A stretch of 64,000 nt of DNA from JANXSF01 sp043755435 (GTDB lineage: Bacteria > Acidobacteriota > Terriglobia > Bryobacterales > Bryobacteraceae), in the NCBI GenBank assembly GCA_043755435.1, contig JAYUSZ010000441.1, forward strand, positions 1-64,000. Reading direction: 5' to 3'. The first letter of the stretch is position 1, and each line of letters begins with the position of its first letter. A model generated the notes under the pieces. The model saw nothing but the letters and a program-made list of their open reading frames with translations. It had not been told where the DNA came from and made no database searches. The translations under genes were made by a program, and so were the position numbers. Of this stretch, positions 1 through 8,266 are shown piece after piece.

Positions 1-554
1 GACTCCTGCGGGATTTCGCTATGGTCGGTGAGGTAGGCAAGTTTCCCGATTCGGAATCCAAAAACGCGCCCTTTGCCATGATGGACTAAAATCGGGGTGA
101 CGATATTGCCCAATAGGTCGAACGGTTCGCCGTCCAGAATGTGTGTCGAGAGTCGAGGCCTTGTGGATTCCTGCGGTGCATCGTTAAACACATAGGGAAA
201 GCATCGACGAACGGATTCGATACTTTCTTCAGAGCCAAAAACGGGAATAACGGTACCTTGCCGGAAATTAAATGGGCGAACATCGTCCAGCCCCATGATA
301 TGGTCGGCGTGCGGGTGGGTCAGTAAGATGGCATCCAACCGCAACATGCGGGAACGAAGTGCCTGTGTGCGGAAATCTGGGGTTGTGTCAATAACAACTC
401 CGCGCCCTTCGAATTCCAATAAGACCGAAGGACGCATGCGGTTATCGCGCGGATCTGTGGAAGTGCAAACGCCGCAGTGGCACCCGATACTTGGCACGCC
501 CACGCTTGTACCTGAACCGAGAACAGTTAGTTTTAAGCTTGCTGCGCCGGACAT
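1..554 (-). CDS. MBL-fold metallo-hydrolase, PhnP-like (partial)
   Basis: The reading frame starts at an ATG at 554 and runs off the left edge of the window, so only about 184 N-terminal residues are visible. The start reads MSGAASLKLTVLGSGTSVG, followed by a CHCGVC cysteine pair and then the metal-binding HPHADH motif of the metallo-beta-lactamase fold. Later LTDHSEIP resembles the second metal-ligand loop. The family includes PhnP-type cyclic phosphodiesterases, but the substrate here is not shown. The gene begins directly after the stop codon of the DUF1844 gene, with no spacer, so the two are almost certainly co-transcribed. The fold is clear; the exact reaction is uncertain. Confidence 0.85.
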   Translation of the reverse strand, partial: MSGAASLKLTVLGSGTSVGVPSIGCHCGVCTSTDPRDNRMRPSVLLEFEGRGVVIDTTPDFRTQALRSRMLRLDAILLTHPHADHIMGLDDVRPFNFRQGTVIPVFGSEESIESVRRCFPYVFNDAPQESTRPRLSTHILDGEPFDLLGNIVTPILVHHGKGRVFGFRIGKLAYLTDHSEIPQE

Positions 555-854
555 TTAGCTTTGTGCCGGGCCTTCTTTCACGGACTTTTCCGCAACCTGT
601 ACGCAGCGGAAACGAAGTTCGGTAAGAGAGTTGTCAAGTAGCCTTTTTTCTTCCAAGCTCAAATTGTTGATGGTTTTTTCCTGGATCATAGCAAGCATGT
701 CGATGGAGTGGCGGGCCGCTTCAAGATTAGGCTCCTCCTTGTCTTTCTCATCTCCAAAGTGGAGCAGTCCGAGTTGCATTTCAGTTTGCATCTTTAGGCT
801 GAGCACGAGAAATTCGAAAGTAGCGGGTGGCAAGGGGAAATTCGATTCACTCAT
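555..854 (-). CDS. DUF1844 domain-containing protein
   Basis: This 99-residue protein starts MSESNFPLPPATFEFLVLSL and continues with QMQLGLLHFG-like sequence and a helical second half (LEAARHSIDMLAMIQEKT). That matches the short alpha-helical DUF1844 family, which has no known function. The frame is open further upstream to 1037, but that extension is low-complexity intergenic sequence, so I chose the ATG at 854. The stop codon directly abuts the start of the MBL hydrolase downstream, so the two form an operon. Confidence 0.85.
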   Translation of the reverse strand: MSESNFPLPPATFEFLVLSLKMQTEMQLGLLHFGDEKDKEEPNLEAARHSIDMLAMIQEKTINNLSLEEKRLLDNSLTELRFRCVQVAEKSVKEGPAQS

Positions 855-1048
855 GTATCCATTGTAACGTTCTGCCGAGCTATTTGTCTGCGCCGCAAGC
901 TTGCCACCTGTCAATAAAAAACAGCTTGCGAAGGTGTTTATGTTTTGTGTTTGGATGTATTTGAAAAAAAGCAACATGTTGGATTCTATGGCAGCGTGAC
1001 ACCACGCATGAGTGGTTATCGAAAATACATGCTGCACTGAAAAAACAC

Positions 1049-1078
1049 TTGCATTTCTAGTCTTCTACGATGTAGAAT
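1049..1078 (+). promoter_or_regulatory. Putative promoter of the aromatic leader
   Basis: TTGCAT at 1049-1054 and TAGAAT at 1073-1078 are separated by 18 bases, close to a sigma-70 consensus. The expected start near 1085 lies almost at the leader ATG (1087), so the leader peptide would be translated from a leaderless or nearly leaderless transcript. This is inferred from sequence only. Confidence 0.5.
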
Positions 1079-1086
1079 TCAATTTC

Positions 1087-1137
1087 ATGAACTTCGCCAC
1101 CAATCAATACTGGTTCCGATTTTGGTACCCCACCTGA
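1087..1137 (+). CDS. Aromatic-residue leader peptide (attenuator) of aroF
   Basis: This 16-codon frame encodes MNFATNQYWFRFWYPT. Seven of its 16 residues are aromatic (three Phe, two Tyr, two Trp), six of them packed into codons 8-14. It sits upstream of DAHP synthase, the first enzyme of aromatic amino acid synthesis, and is followed 35 bases later by a strong intrinsic terminator. That is the architecture of a ribosome-mediated attenuation leader such as TrpL or PheL. There is no Shine-Dalgarno sequence, which fits the leaderless start suggested by the promoter just upstream. The inference is that stalling at Tyr, Trp or Phe codons lets the downstream gene be transcribed. Confidence 0.75.
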   Translation: MNFATNQYWFRFWYPT

Positions 1138-1140
1138 ATC

Positions 1141-1202
1141 GTGAGTGGTGTTGGCGAACGTTCTTAAAGTTCAAACCCACTCGAAAGAGTGGGTTTTTTA
1201 TT
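1141..1202 (+). terminator. Attenuator: antiterminator segment and intrinsic terminator
   Basis: AAACCCACTC (1173-1182) and GAGTGGGTTT (1187-1196) form a perfect 10-bp stem closed by a GAAA loop and followed by a T-rich run. Upstream, GAGTGG at 1143-1148 can pair instead with CCACTC at 1177-1182, which would destroy the terminator. GTGG at 1145-1148 can also pair with CCAC at 1130-1133, inside the last leader codons. These mutually exclusive pairings give the classic 1:2, 2:3, 3:4 scheme. The terminator lies between the leader peptide and aroF. Confidence 0.8.
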
Positions 1203-1229
1203 TTTAATCAACCCGGAAGCTAAAGACAA

Positions 1230-2279
1230 ATGATCATTTCTATGAAACTACATGCCACCAAATCCGAGATCGCTGAAGTTTGCGAGCGCGTGACTGAGTT
1301 CGGCTATAAGATCCATGCAATTGAAGGAGAGGAGCGCTGCGTGATTGGCGTTGTGGGCACAGGCGATGTGACCAACTGCCTTGAATCGCTGGAGGCTATG
1401 CCACAGGTTGAAAAGGCAGTGCGCATTTCTGCTCCTTACAAATTTGTCAGCCGGGAATTTCACAATACGAAAACCGTTATCCGTATCAACACGCCTCGCG
1501 GTCCGTTGGACATCGGCGGTGATGAGTTTGTGATGATGGCTGGTCCTTGTTCCGTGGAATCGGAAAAGCAGATTCTTGAGACAGCGGAAGAAGTCGCCAA
1601 GGGTGGCGCCCGGGTTCTTCGCGGCGGCGCATACAAGCCGCGGACTTCTCCATACGATTTTCAAGGCATGGAAATTGAGGGTTTGAAGTTACTTGCGAAA
1701 GCAAGAGAAGTTACGGGTTTGGCGATTGTCACGGAAGTGATGTCGGATCGCGATGTGGAATTGGTCGGCGAGTACGCGGACATTCTGCAAATTGGAGCGC
1801 GAAATATGCAGAATTTTTCGCTTTTGAAAACCTTGGGGAAATCAAAGCGCCCGATTATGCTCAAGCGCGGCCTGAGTTCAACGATTAAGGAATTGCTGAT
1901 GTCGGCTGAATATATTGTTGCTCACGGTAATCCGAACGTGATGTTGTGTGAGCGCGGGATTCGAACCTTTGAAACGGTTACTCGCAATACTTGCGACATT
2001 GTTGCCGTGGCCGTGTTGCACGAAATGACGCACCTGCCGGTGATCCTTGATCCTAGCCACGCAACCGGTAAACGGAGTCTGGTTCCCGCATTGACCAGAG
2101 CTGGCGTGGCAATTGGAGCCGATGCTGTAATCCTGGAAGTTCATCCTTGCCCGAACAAGGCAGTCAGTGACGGTGCGCAATCGTTGGACTTTCCTCAGTA
2201 CCACGCCATGATGAAAGATCTGGAACCCTACATTAAACTTTGGAAGTCTGCCCGAGTTGGCGAGGCGGTTGCAGTTTAG
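1230..2279 (+). CDS. aroF: 3-deoxy-7-phosphoheptulonate synthase (DAHP synthase, type I-beta)
   Basis: This 349-residue enzyme condenses phosphoenolpyruvate with erythrose 4-phosphate to open the shikimate pathway. Residues 1-70 form the ferredoxin-like regulatory domain found in Thermotoga-type enzymes, with SREFH following. The barrel starts with AGPCSVES (104-111) and carries RGGAYKPRTSPYDFQG (131-146), DPSHATGKRSLV and EVHPCP, all typical of the PEP and metal site. The ATG at 1230 gives the usual MII(S)MK start; a second ATG at 1242 is possible. Expression is probably controlled by the leader-peptide attenuator directly upstream, and feedback control through the N-terminal domain is likely from family knowledge. 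Confidence 0.97.
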   Translation: MIISMKLHATKSEIAEVCERVTEFGYKIHAIEGEERCVIGVVGTGDVTNCLESLEAMPQVEKAVRISAPYKFVSREFHNTKTVIRINTPRGPLDIGGDEFVMMAGPCSVESEKQILETAEEVAKGGARVLRGGAYKPRTSPYDFQGMEIEGLKLLAKAREVTGLAIVTEVMSDRDVELVGEYADILQIGARNMQNFSLLKTLGKSKRPIMLKRGLSSTIKELLMSAEYIVAHGNPNVMLCERGIRTFETVTRNTCDIVAVAVLHEMTHLPVILDPSHATGKRSLVPALTRAGVAIGADAVILEVHPCPNKAVSDGAQSLDFPQYHAMMKDLEPYIKLWKSARVGEAVAV

Positions 2280-2289
2280 AACTAAATGC

Positions 2290-3222
2290 ATGGCTGAACG
2301 TCAACGTTCCATTGTCCGGGTTGCTTTCTTCGGCTTCATTTTAGGAGCGGTTGCCCTGTTTTCAGCCGTTTACTATTGGCGGTTCCTTAGTCCCGAACCA
2401 ATGTCCGCGTCGCTTCGCAGGATTCCAACCAAAGACTCTGTAGTTTTACAAGTGGACCTGAAAGCGCTGCGAATGGCTGGGTTACTGAGTACCCTCGGCA
2501 ACTCCGCTGCTGTGGAAGAAGAGGAGTACCGGCGATTCGTTCACGAAACGGCTTTCGACTACAAGACCGATTTGGACTCTGTAATTCTTTCCTATTTCGG
2601 AGATGACCGGCTTGCCTTAGCGTCAGGCAGGTTCGACCTTTCAGCACTCAAGAAATATGTAATGGTTCATGGCGGAAACTGCAGGAACGGTCTCTGCAGT
2701 TTAAAGACAGCACGAGGGGACAGGTTTGTGTCCTTCGTTCCATTGCGAAGCAATCTTGTGGCTTGGGCTAGCAGCAGGGATGAACAGGCTGCCTATCAAA
2801 TGATGGGTTCGTTAAAACCGCCAGTGGTGCCAGCTCCGCCTAACGCACCTTTCTGGTTAATTGTGCCTCGTTCCTACTGGAAGAATCCACGGGAGCTTCC
2901 GTCGGGAACAAAGCTTTTTGCCAAAGCTTTGGAAGATGCAGATACATCCACTTTCTCGCTGTCCGCTGAAAGTGGTTCCCTGGAGGCAGTGCTTGAAGCT
3001 TACTGTGGAAACGAGTCTACTGCGAATTCTCTGCAGATACAATTGCAGGGTGTTACCGATGTCTTTCGAAAATACATGGAACGGGCGAGCCAAACCCCTG
3101 GTGCTGCGGATTTGGGAAGCTCGCTGATTCATGGAAAGTTCGACAAACAGGCAAGTAAAGTAACGGGTCGCTGGCCCTTGGACAAGCAGTTTCTGGAGGC
3201 ATTGATCGGCGGGCGGATTTAG
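2290..3222 (+). CDS. Hypothetical single-pass membrane protein
   Basis: The protein has about 310 residues. It has a basic N-terminus followed by one hydrophobic segment (FFGFILGAVALFSAVYYW), then a soluble domain that should face the periplasm. The rest has no motif I recognise; a CRNGLC pair could form a disulfide. I chose the ATG at 2290, ten bases after the aroF stop; a start at 2257 would overlap aroF. It lies between aroF and the PfkB kinase with one base to the latter, so it may belong to the same transcript. No function can be given. Confidence 0.7.
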   Translation: MAERQRSIVRVAFFGFILGAVALFSAVYYWRFLSPEPMSASLRRIPTKDSVVLQVDLKALRMAGLLSTLGNSAAVEEEEYRRFVHETAFDYKTDLDSVILSYFGDDRLALASGRFDLSALKKYVMVHGGNCRNGLCSLKTARGDRFVSFVPLRSNLVAWASSRDEQAAYQMMGSLKPPVVPAPPNAPFWLIVPRSYWKNPRELPSGTKLFAKALEDADTSTFSLSAESGSLEAVLEAYCGNESTANSLQIQLQGVTDVFRKYMERASQTPGAADLGSSLIHGKFDKQASKVTGRWPLDKQFLEALIGGRI

Positions 3223-3223
3223 C

Positions 3224-4174
3224 ATGGCAATCGATTTGTCCGGTGGCGTGGTATGCGCCGGCAATATTGTCTACGACATTTCCGTAAGGCCCGTTGAGGA
3301 AATCCGTTGGGGTAGGACAACCTGGGTTGACGCGATTGAACCCCACGTGGGCGGAAATGGCGCGAATACGTCGATTGCTCTTGCCAAGTTAAAAGTCCCC
3401 GTGAGGTTGCTGGGTGCGGTAGGGCCTGATCCTTTTGGAAAATTTGCTATGGACGCGCTGCGTGAGTCGGGTTGCGACACCAGTAGGATCACCAAGGCAT
3501 CTTCACCAACGGCAACCACAGTAGCACTTGTCAACGCCGCGGGATTGCGGAGCTTTCAGCATCACCCCGGAGCTAGCCGCGAAGTATTTCTTGCGCCAAT
3601 TCCTTTCCACTCCGACCTGTCCGGCAAGCACAAACATTTTCATCTGGCTAACATTTTCGGTCTTCCAGGTTTGCGCCCTCATGGCGGAGAGACTCTACGT
3701 CGAGCCAGGGCTGCTGGTTTGTCTACTTCCCTGGATACCGGTTGGGACGCAAAGGGCGAATGGATGAATGTGCTGAGTGCATGCCTTCCCCAATTGGATC
3801 TGTTGTTCGTGAATGAAGATGAGGCTAGGGCCTTGAGTGGCCAGTCTACACCTGCGGATGCAGCGACTTTTTTTCAGGATAAAGGGGTTGGCACAGTAGT
3901 TGTAAAGTTGGGCGCATGTGGTTGCGCGGTGTTCACTCAAACGAACCACTTCCAGATTCCTGCTTTTCGAGTTGAAGTCGTCGATACAACCGGGGCTGGG
4001 GATTGCTTTGCGGGAGGCTTTCTTGCTGGACTTCATGCTGGCGAAGATTTGCTAGGTGCGGCCCGTTGGGGAAATGCTGCCGGAGCGCTGAGCACTTCCC
4101 GGCTGGGTTCAACTGCTGGACTATTGTCCAAGCCGGAATTTCTCCAATTTCTTGCTGCCGCGGAAATAGCTTGA
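3224..4174 (+). CDS. PfkB-family carbohydrate kinase
   Basis: This 316-residue protein has the two PfkB signatures. The N-terminal one is GGNGANTSIALAKL with LLGAVGPDPFG, and the C-terminal one is TTGAGDCFAGGFLAGL, where Asp260 is the expected catalytic base. Ribokinase, fructokinase and adenosine kinase share this fold, and the sequence does not tell which sugar is phosphorylated. The ATG is one base after the stop of the membrane protein upstream, so the two genes are translationally close. The gene is followed by a 440-bp gap. Confidence 0.9.
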   Translation: MAIDLSGGVVCAGNIVYDISVRPVEEIRWGRTTWVDAIEPHVGGNGANTSIALAKLKVPVRLLGAVGPDPFGKFAMDALRESGCDTSRITKASSPTATTVALVNAAGLRSFQHHPGASREVFLAPIPFHSDLSGKHKHFHLANIFGLPGLRPHGGETLRRARAAGLSTSLDTGWDAKGEWMNVLSACLPQLDLLFVNEDEARALSGQSTPADAATFFQDKGVGTVVVKLGACGCAVFTQTNHFQIPAFRVEVVDTTGAGDCFAGGFLAGLHAGEDLLGAARWGNAAGALSTSRLGSTAGLLSKPEFLQFLAAAEIA

Positions 4175-4380
4175 ATCTGTTGAGCTGAACCTGCATTCCA
4201 TAGTTGCAAAACAAAGCCAATTCGCCCTTTTTTTGCAATCGGAAAAAACGGTATCACAACACTTGTCTAACTGAATCTGCCCTCTTTTCATCCTCTTGAA
4301 GGAACGCAACAGGCTGCGCATTCAAAACCTGTGAGACTCTCTATTCAGGAAGAGAAATTGCTGGCCAGCAACTTCCCAAA
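4175..4380. other. Gap between PfkB kinase gene and repeat copy A
   Basis: This first part of the 442-bp gap holds short T- and A-rich runs but no convincing gene, tRNA or terminator. The second part holds the dispersed repeat listed next. Confidence 0.5.
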
Positions 4381-4527
4381 ATATTGAGTCCTCGAGGCAA
4401 TTAAATTCTCTGGCGTTCTAAATGGAATCTGAATCGCAAACATGGCTGAGCACCGTGAATGTGAGCTGTAAAAAGCAGGCTGCTAGGGTTGGCAGCCCAG
4501 AAGATGAAAGGAGGAACGCCAGTTGAA
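4381..4527 (+). repeat. Dispersed intergenic repeat, copy A
   Basis: This stretch reappears in inverted orientation at 48922-49016. Shared blocks in order are ATATTGAGTCCTCGAGGC, CTCTGGCGTTCT, GAATCTGAATCGC, GGCTGAGCACCGTG and GAGGAACGCCAGTTGAA. CTGGCGTTC at 4410-4418 and GAACGCCAG at 4514-4522 form an inverted repeat that could close a hairpin. Copy A carries about 50 extra bases before the last block, including its own small hairpin (GGCTGC 4478-4483 with GCAGCC 4492-4497). Both copies lie between genes, as expected for a MITE- or REP-like element. Confidence 0.75.
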
Positions 4528-4580
4528 TGAACTTGCGTTTGCCCGTCCGCGATGCAGTGCTACGCTTGTTCGACAAATAA
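4527..4580 (+). CDS. Possible 17-codon ORF upstream of alaS
   Basis: An ATG at 4527 opens MNLRLPVRDAVLRLFDK and ends at TAA 4578-4580, 36 bases before alaS. An AGGAGG-like site at about 4509-4514 lies 12 bases upstream. The composition is not alanine-rich, so it does not look like an attenuation leader. It could easily be a chance frame at the edge of the repeat. Confidence 0.2.
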   Translation: MNLRLPVRDAVLRLFDK

Positions 4581-4616
4581 CTCTTCACCTTCGGAATAGA
4601 GGTTAAAATAGTTACA

Positions 4617-7256
4617 GTGACTGGCCATCAGATTCGTCAAACCTTCCTGGATTATTTTTCCAAGCGTGGACATCGCGCAGTTCGTAGTTCTTCCCTGGTT
4701 CCTCACAACGACCCGACATTGCTGTTTACCAATGCGGGTATGAACCAGTTCAAAGACGTTTTTCTTGGGATGGAGAAGCGCGATTATGTCCGCGCCACAA
4801 CTTCCCAGAAATGTGTTCGAGCAGGGGGAAAGCACAACGATTTAGAAAACGTTGGCTACACCCGGCGTCACCATACCTTTTTTGAAATGTTGGGTAATTT
4901 TTCCTTTGGCGATTACTTCAAAGCTGAAGCAATTGAATTTGCCTGGGAACTGCTGACAAAAGATTTTGGCCTATCGAAACATCGTTTGTACGTGACGGTG
5001 TTCCGAGAGGACGACGAAGCCGAGGAATTGTGGCAGAGGGTCGCAGGCGTTTCTAAAGACCGTATTTTCCGCCTTGATGAAAAAGACAATTTCTGGCAAA
5101 TGGGCGATACCGGGCCCTGTGGACCATGTTCGGAGATTCACTATGATCAGGGCGAAGGCACTGCATCTCCCGGTCAGGAACACGAGCAATTTCCGCTGGA
5201 CGGCGGCGGCCGGTTCGTCGAAATCTGGAACCTGGTATTCATGCAGTTCGACCGTGGTGCAAATGGAATAATGAGTCGATTACCGCGCCCCTCCATTGAC
5301 ACAGGTATGGGTTTGGAACGTGTTGCCGCAATTTTGCAGGGCAAGACTACAAACTACGAAAGCGATCTGCTGCGTCCGATTATTGATCATGCTGCTGGTC
5401 GTTTTCGGATGGATTACGGCAACGATCAAAGAGCCGATACAGTGCTGCGCATTATTGCTGACCATGCCCGGGCATCGGCGTTCCTAATCCACGATGGAGT
5501 GATTCCATCGAACGAAGGGCGCGGCTACGTGCTGCGAAAGATTATGCGTAGGGCTATGCGTAATGCTCGAATGGTTGGGATTCAGGATGCCTTTCTTTAC
5601 GAGATTACTGGTTTTGTTGCGCAGTTGATGGAGCCTGCATATCCGGAATTGCTGGATAGTGTGGGTAGAGTAGCGCGAGTCGTGAAGGAAGAAGAAAATC
5701 GTTACGCCACAACTTTCCAGGTTGCAGAACGAGTGTTTGCCGACGAAGCAAAGAAGGCAGTGGGCGGAGTATTACCCGGTCCGGCCGCCTTCAAGCTTTA
5801 CGACACTTACGGCTTGGCACTGGATGAACAGGAAGAGATGGCCCGTGAGCATGGTTTGCACATTAATCGGGAAGGCTTTGAGCTGGAAATGGAAAAACAG
5901 CGCGAGCGCGCTCGTGCCAGTTGGAAAGGTGCGGAGAAATCGCAAATTTTGCCGGTGTATCAGCAGTTGCAGCAACGGTTGGGCCGTACGAAGTTTCTGG
6001 GCTATGAACAATTGGAAGCTGAAGGGAAAATCATCGCCCTTGTTGTAGATCAAAAGGCAGTTGATGTGGTGGAAAAAGGTACCGATGCAGAGTTGGTGCT
6101 GGATCAAACATCTTTCTATTCAGAATCTGGTGGGCAAGTTGGGGATAAGGGGAATTTCCTCAACCATAGCGGAGAAGTTATGGCCGAAGTGTTCCATACG
6201 TTTCCCGCTGTGCCAGGTTTGAGCGTGCATAAGGTCAAAGTCCAAGGGACTTTGAAAATTGGGGATACGGTTCGGTGCCAAGTGGCCATTCCTTTGCGCG
6301 ATTCCACGCGCCGGAATCATACGGCGACTCACCTTTTGCATGCTGCATTGCGCCAGGTGTTGGGGACACATGTGAAGCAGGCGGGTAGCGTTGTGGATCC
6401 TACGCGGTTGCGTTTCGACTTTACTCATTACACTTCCATGAGCCAGGAAGAACTGCAGGAAGTGGAACGGCTAGTGAATGAGCAGATCATGTTGAATACT
6501 AGTGTCACTACCGACGTGATGGAATTGGATGACGCAATTGCCACGGGAGCAATGGCCTTGTTCGGCGAAAAATATGCTGATAACGTTCGCGTAGTGAATG
6601 TTCCTGGATTCAGTCGTGAGCTATGCGGAGGCACTCATGTTTCCCGCACTGGTGATATCGGGCTTTGCAAAGTCGTCGCCGAAGGCAGTATTTCTGCCGG
6701 TGTTCGTCGCGTGGAGGCATTGACTGGAGCAGGTGCGCTGGAACGGTTCCAGGGTGCGACTGCCGCCTTAACGCGTGTTTCTCAATTGACTCATTCCACT
6801 GAACCTGAATTGATTGAGCAAGTTGAAAAGCTGATGAATCAGCAGCGGACAATGGAAAGGCAATTGGAAACGTTAAAGGAAAAGGTTGCCCAATCGCAAC
6901 TGGGAAGTATTGAATTGCAGGCTCGAAAAATCAAGGATGTTTCAGTTCTTTCTGCTCATGTGGAAGGATTGGATCGCAACCAGATGCGAAGTGTTGCTGA
7001 TTCGTTGCGCAATAAGTGGAAGAGCGGCGTCATCGTTTTGGCATCGATTGACGACGGAAACATAGCGATTATTTCCGCTGTCACAAAGGACCTAAGCGCA
7101 AGGGTTCACGCCGGCAAGTTGGCTGGAAGTGTTGGTCAAGCGGTGGGTGGAAAGGGCGGCGGCAGACCGGATATGGCGGAGGCCGGCGGAAAAGATACAG
7201 CAGCGTTGGCTGCAGCTTTGGAGCAAGTCTATCTATCGGTTGAGGCTATGTTGTGA
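4617..7256 (+). CDS. alaS: Alanine-tRNA ligase
   Basis: This 879-residue enzyme charges tRNA-Ala. It has the class II catalytic core (NDPTLLFTNAGMNQFKDVFL near residue 30, ENVGYTRRHHTFFEMLGNFS), the editing-domain zinc ligands HTATH (568-572) and CGGTH (670-674), and a C-terminal C-Ala domain with GGKGGGRPDMAEAGG. Length and motifs are complete. The start is a GTG at 4617, with AGAGG at a rather long distance upstream; no better start is visible. The stop overlaps the ypdA start by four bases. No T-box is visible upstream. Confidence 0.98.
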   Translation: MTGHQIRQTFLDYFSKRGHRAVRSSSLVPHNDPTLLFTNAGMNQFKDVFLGMEKRDYVRATTSQKCVRAGGKHNDLENVGYTRRHHTFFEMLGNFSFGDYFKAEAIEFAWELLTKDFGLSKHRLYVTVFREDDEAEELWQRVAGVSKDRIFRLDEKDNFWQMGDTGPCGPCSEIHYDQGEGTASPGQEHEQFPLDGGGRFVEIWNLVFMQFDRGANGIMSRLPRPSIDTGMGLERVAAILQGKTTNYESDLLRPIIDHAAGRFRMDYGNDQRADTVLRIIADHARASAFLIHDGVIPSNEGRGYVLRKIMRRAMRNARMVGIQDAFLYEITGFVAQLMEPAYPELLDSVGRVARVVKEEENRYATTFQVAERVFADEAKKAVGGVLPGPAAFKLYDTYGLALDEQEEMAREHGLHINREGFELEMEKQRERARASWKGAEKSQILPVYQQLQQRLGRTKFLGYEQLEAEGKIIALVVDQKAVDVVEKGTDAELVLDQTSFYSESGGQVGDKGNFLNHSGEVMAEVFHTFPAVPGLSVHKVKVQGTLKIGDTVRCQVAIPLRDSTRRNHTATHLLHAALRQVLGTHVKQAGSVVDPTRLRFDFTHYTSMSQEELQEVERLVNEQIMLNTSVTTDVMELDDAIATGAMALFGEKYADNVRVVNVPGFSRELCGGTHVSRTGDIGLCKVVAEGSISAGVRRVEALTGAGALERFQGATAALTRVSQLTHSTEPELIEQVEKLMNQQRTMERQLETLKEKVAQSQLGSIELQARKIKDVSVLSAHVEGLDRNQMRSVADSLRNKWKSGVIVLASIDDGNIAIISAVTKDLSARVHAGKLAGSVGQAVGGKGGGRPDMAEAGGKDTAALAAALEQVYLSVEAML

Positions 7257-8266
7257 CCCCTTCGGTTGGAGATGAAGCGGTTGAAGAAACAGATTGCATC
7301 ATCGTTGGCGCCGGTCCCACAGGACTGGCTTGCGGCATTGAACTAAAGAAGCTGGGGATCAGGGCAGTCCTGATCGACAAGGGTTGCGTCGTAAACTCGC
7401 TATACAACTACCCCACCAACATGGTGTTTTTCACAACGCCGGAATTGTTGGAAATTGGCGGTATTCCGATGACCTCGCTCAATGAGAAACCTGGGAGAAC
7501 CGAAGCCCTAAAATACTATCGCCGTGTTGCTGATCACTTTCATTTAGATATCAGGCAGTATCAGACGGTGCAGGGGATTTCCGGCGAAAACGGAAACTTC
7601 TTGACGACGACATTGTCCAGCAGTGGTGCAACCCTCAATTACCGATCGAAGAAAGCAATTCTTGCAACTGGTTATTATGATATTCCAAACATGTTGAATG
7701 TGCCTGGTGAACACCTGTCCAAAGTGATTCACTACTACAAGGAAGCGCATCCCTACTATGGGCACGATGTATTGGTTGTTGGTGGCAAGAACTCGGCGGC
7801 CATTGCTGCCCTGGAATTGTTTTGGACTGGGGCGCGGGTGACGTTGGTGCATCGTGGTGCCGAGATGCACAAGAACATCAAATACTGGATCAAACCAAAC
7901 ATTGAGAATCGCATCAAGAGTGGTGAGATTACAGGATATTTGCAGGCCAGTGTAGTGGAGATTTTTGAAGACTCCGTTCAAATCCAAACGCCTGCTGGGG
8001 AAAAACGAATCAAGAACCAATTCGTATTTGCGATGACAGGCTACCGGCCCGATTTTGAGTTCATGAGCCGGCATGGGATTGAGTTGGATCAGGAAACCCA
8101 GCGCCCCAAAATGAACAAAGACACTTTGGAAACAGAACGCAAGGGGATGTTTCTAGCGGGTGTGGTAGTTGCAGGAATTCATACCAATGAAATTTTCATT
8201 GAAAACGGAAGATTCCATGGGATCCAAATTGCGCAGGAAATTGCCAACCAGATGGCAACTAACTAA
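7253..8266 (+). CDS. ypdA: YpdA-family putative bacillithiol disulfide reductase
   Basis: This 337-residue flavoprotein has an N-terminal FAD fold (CIIVGAGPTGLACGIELKKLG) and an internal NAD(P)H fold (VLVVGGKNSAAIAALEL). It also has the YpdA-like segment LYNYPTNMVFFTTPELLEIGG. In Firmicutes, YpdA reduces oxidised bacillithiol; acting on that thiol here is an inference from the family. It starts at a GTG whose bases overlap the alaS stop (GTGA), so translation is probably coupled. It converges on the next gene, with a few bases of overlap. Confidence 0.9.
   Translation: MTPSVGDEAVEETDCIIVGAGPTGLACGIELKKLGIRAVLIDKGCVVNSLYNYPTNMVFFTTPELLEIGGIPMTSLNEKPGRTEALKYYRRVADHFHLDIRQYQTVQGISGENGNFLTTTLSSSGATLNYRSKKAILATGYYDIPNMLNVPGEHLSKVIHYYKEAHPYYGHDVLVVGGKNSAAIAALELFWTGARVTLVHRGAEMHKNIKYWIKPNIENRIKSGEITGYLQASVVEIFEDSVQIQTPAGEKRIKNQFVFAMTGYRPDFEFMSRHGIELDQETQRPKMNKDTLETERKGMFLAGVVVAGIHTNEIFIENGRFHGIQIAQEIANQMATN

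Noticed and set aside
4175..4616. A T-box or alanine leader for alaS
   Set aside because: The gap lacks the T-box GGTGGNACCGCG-type core and any alanine-rich leader. The structured part is the dispersed repeat.
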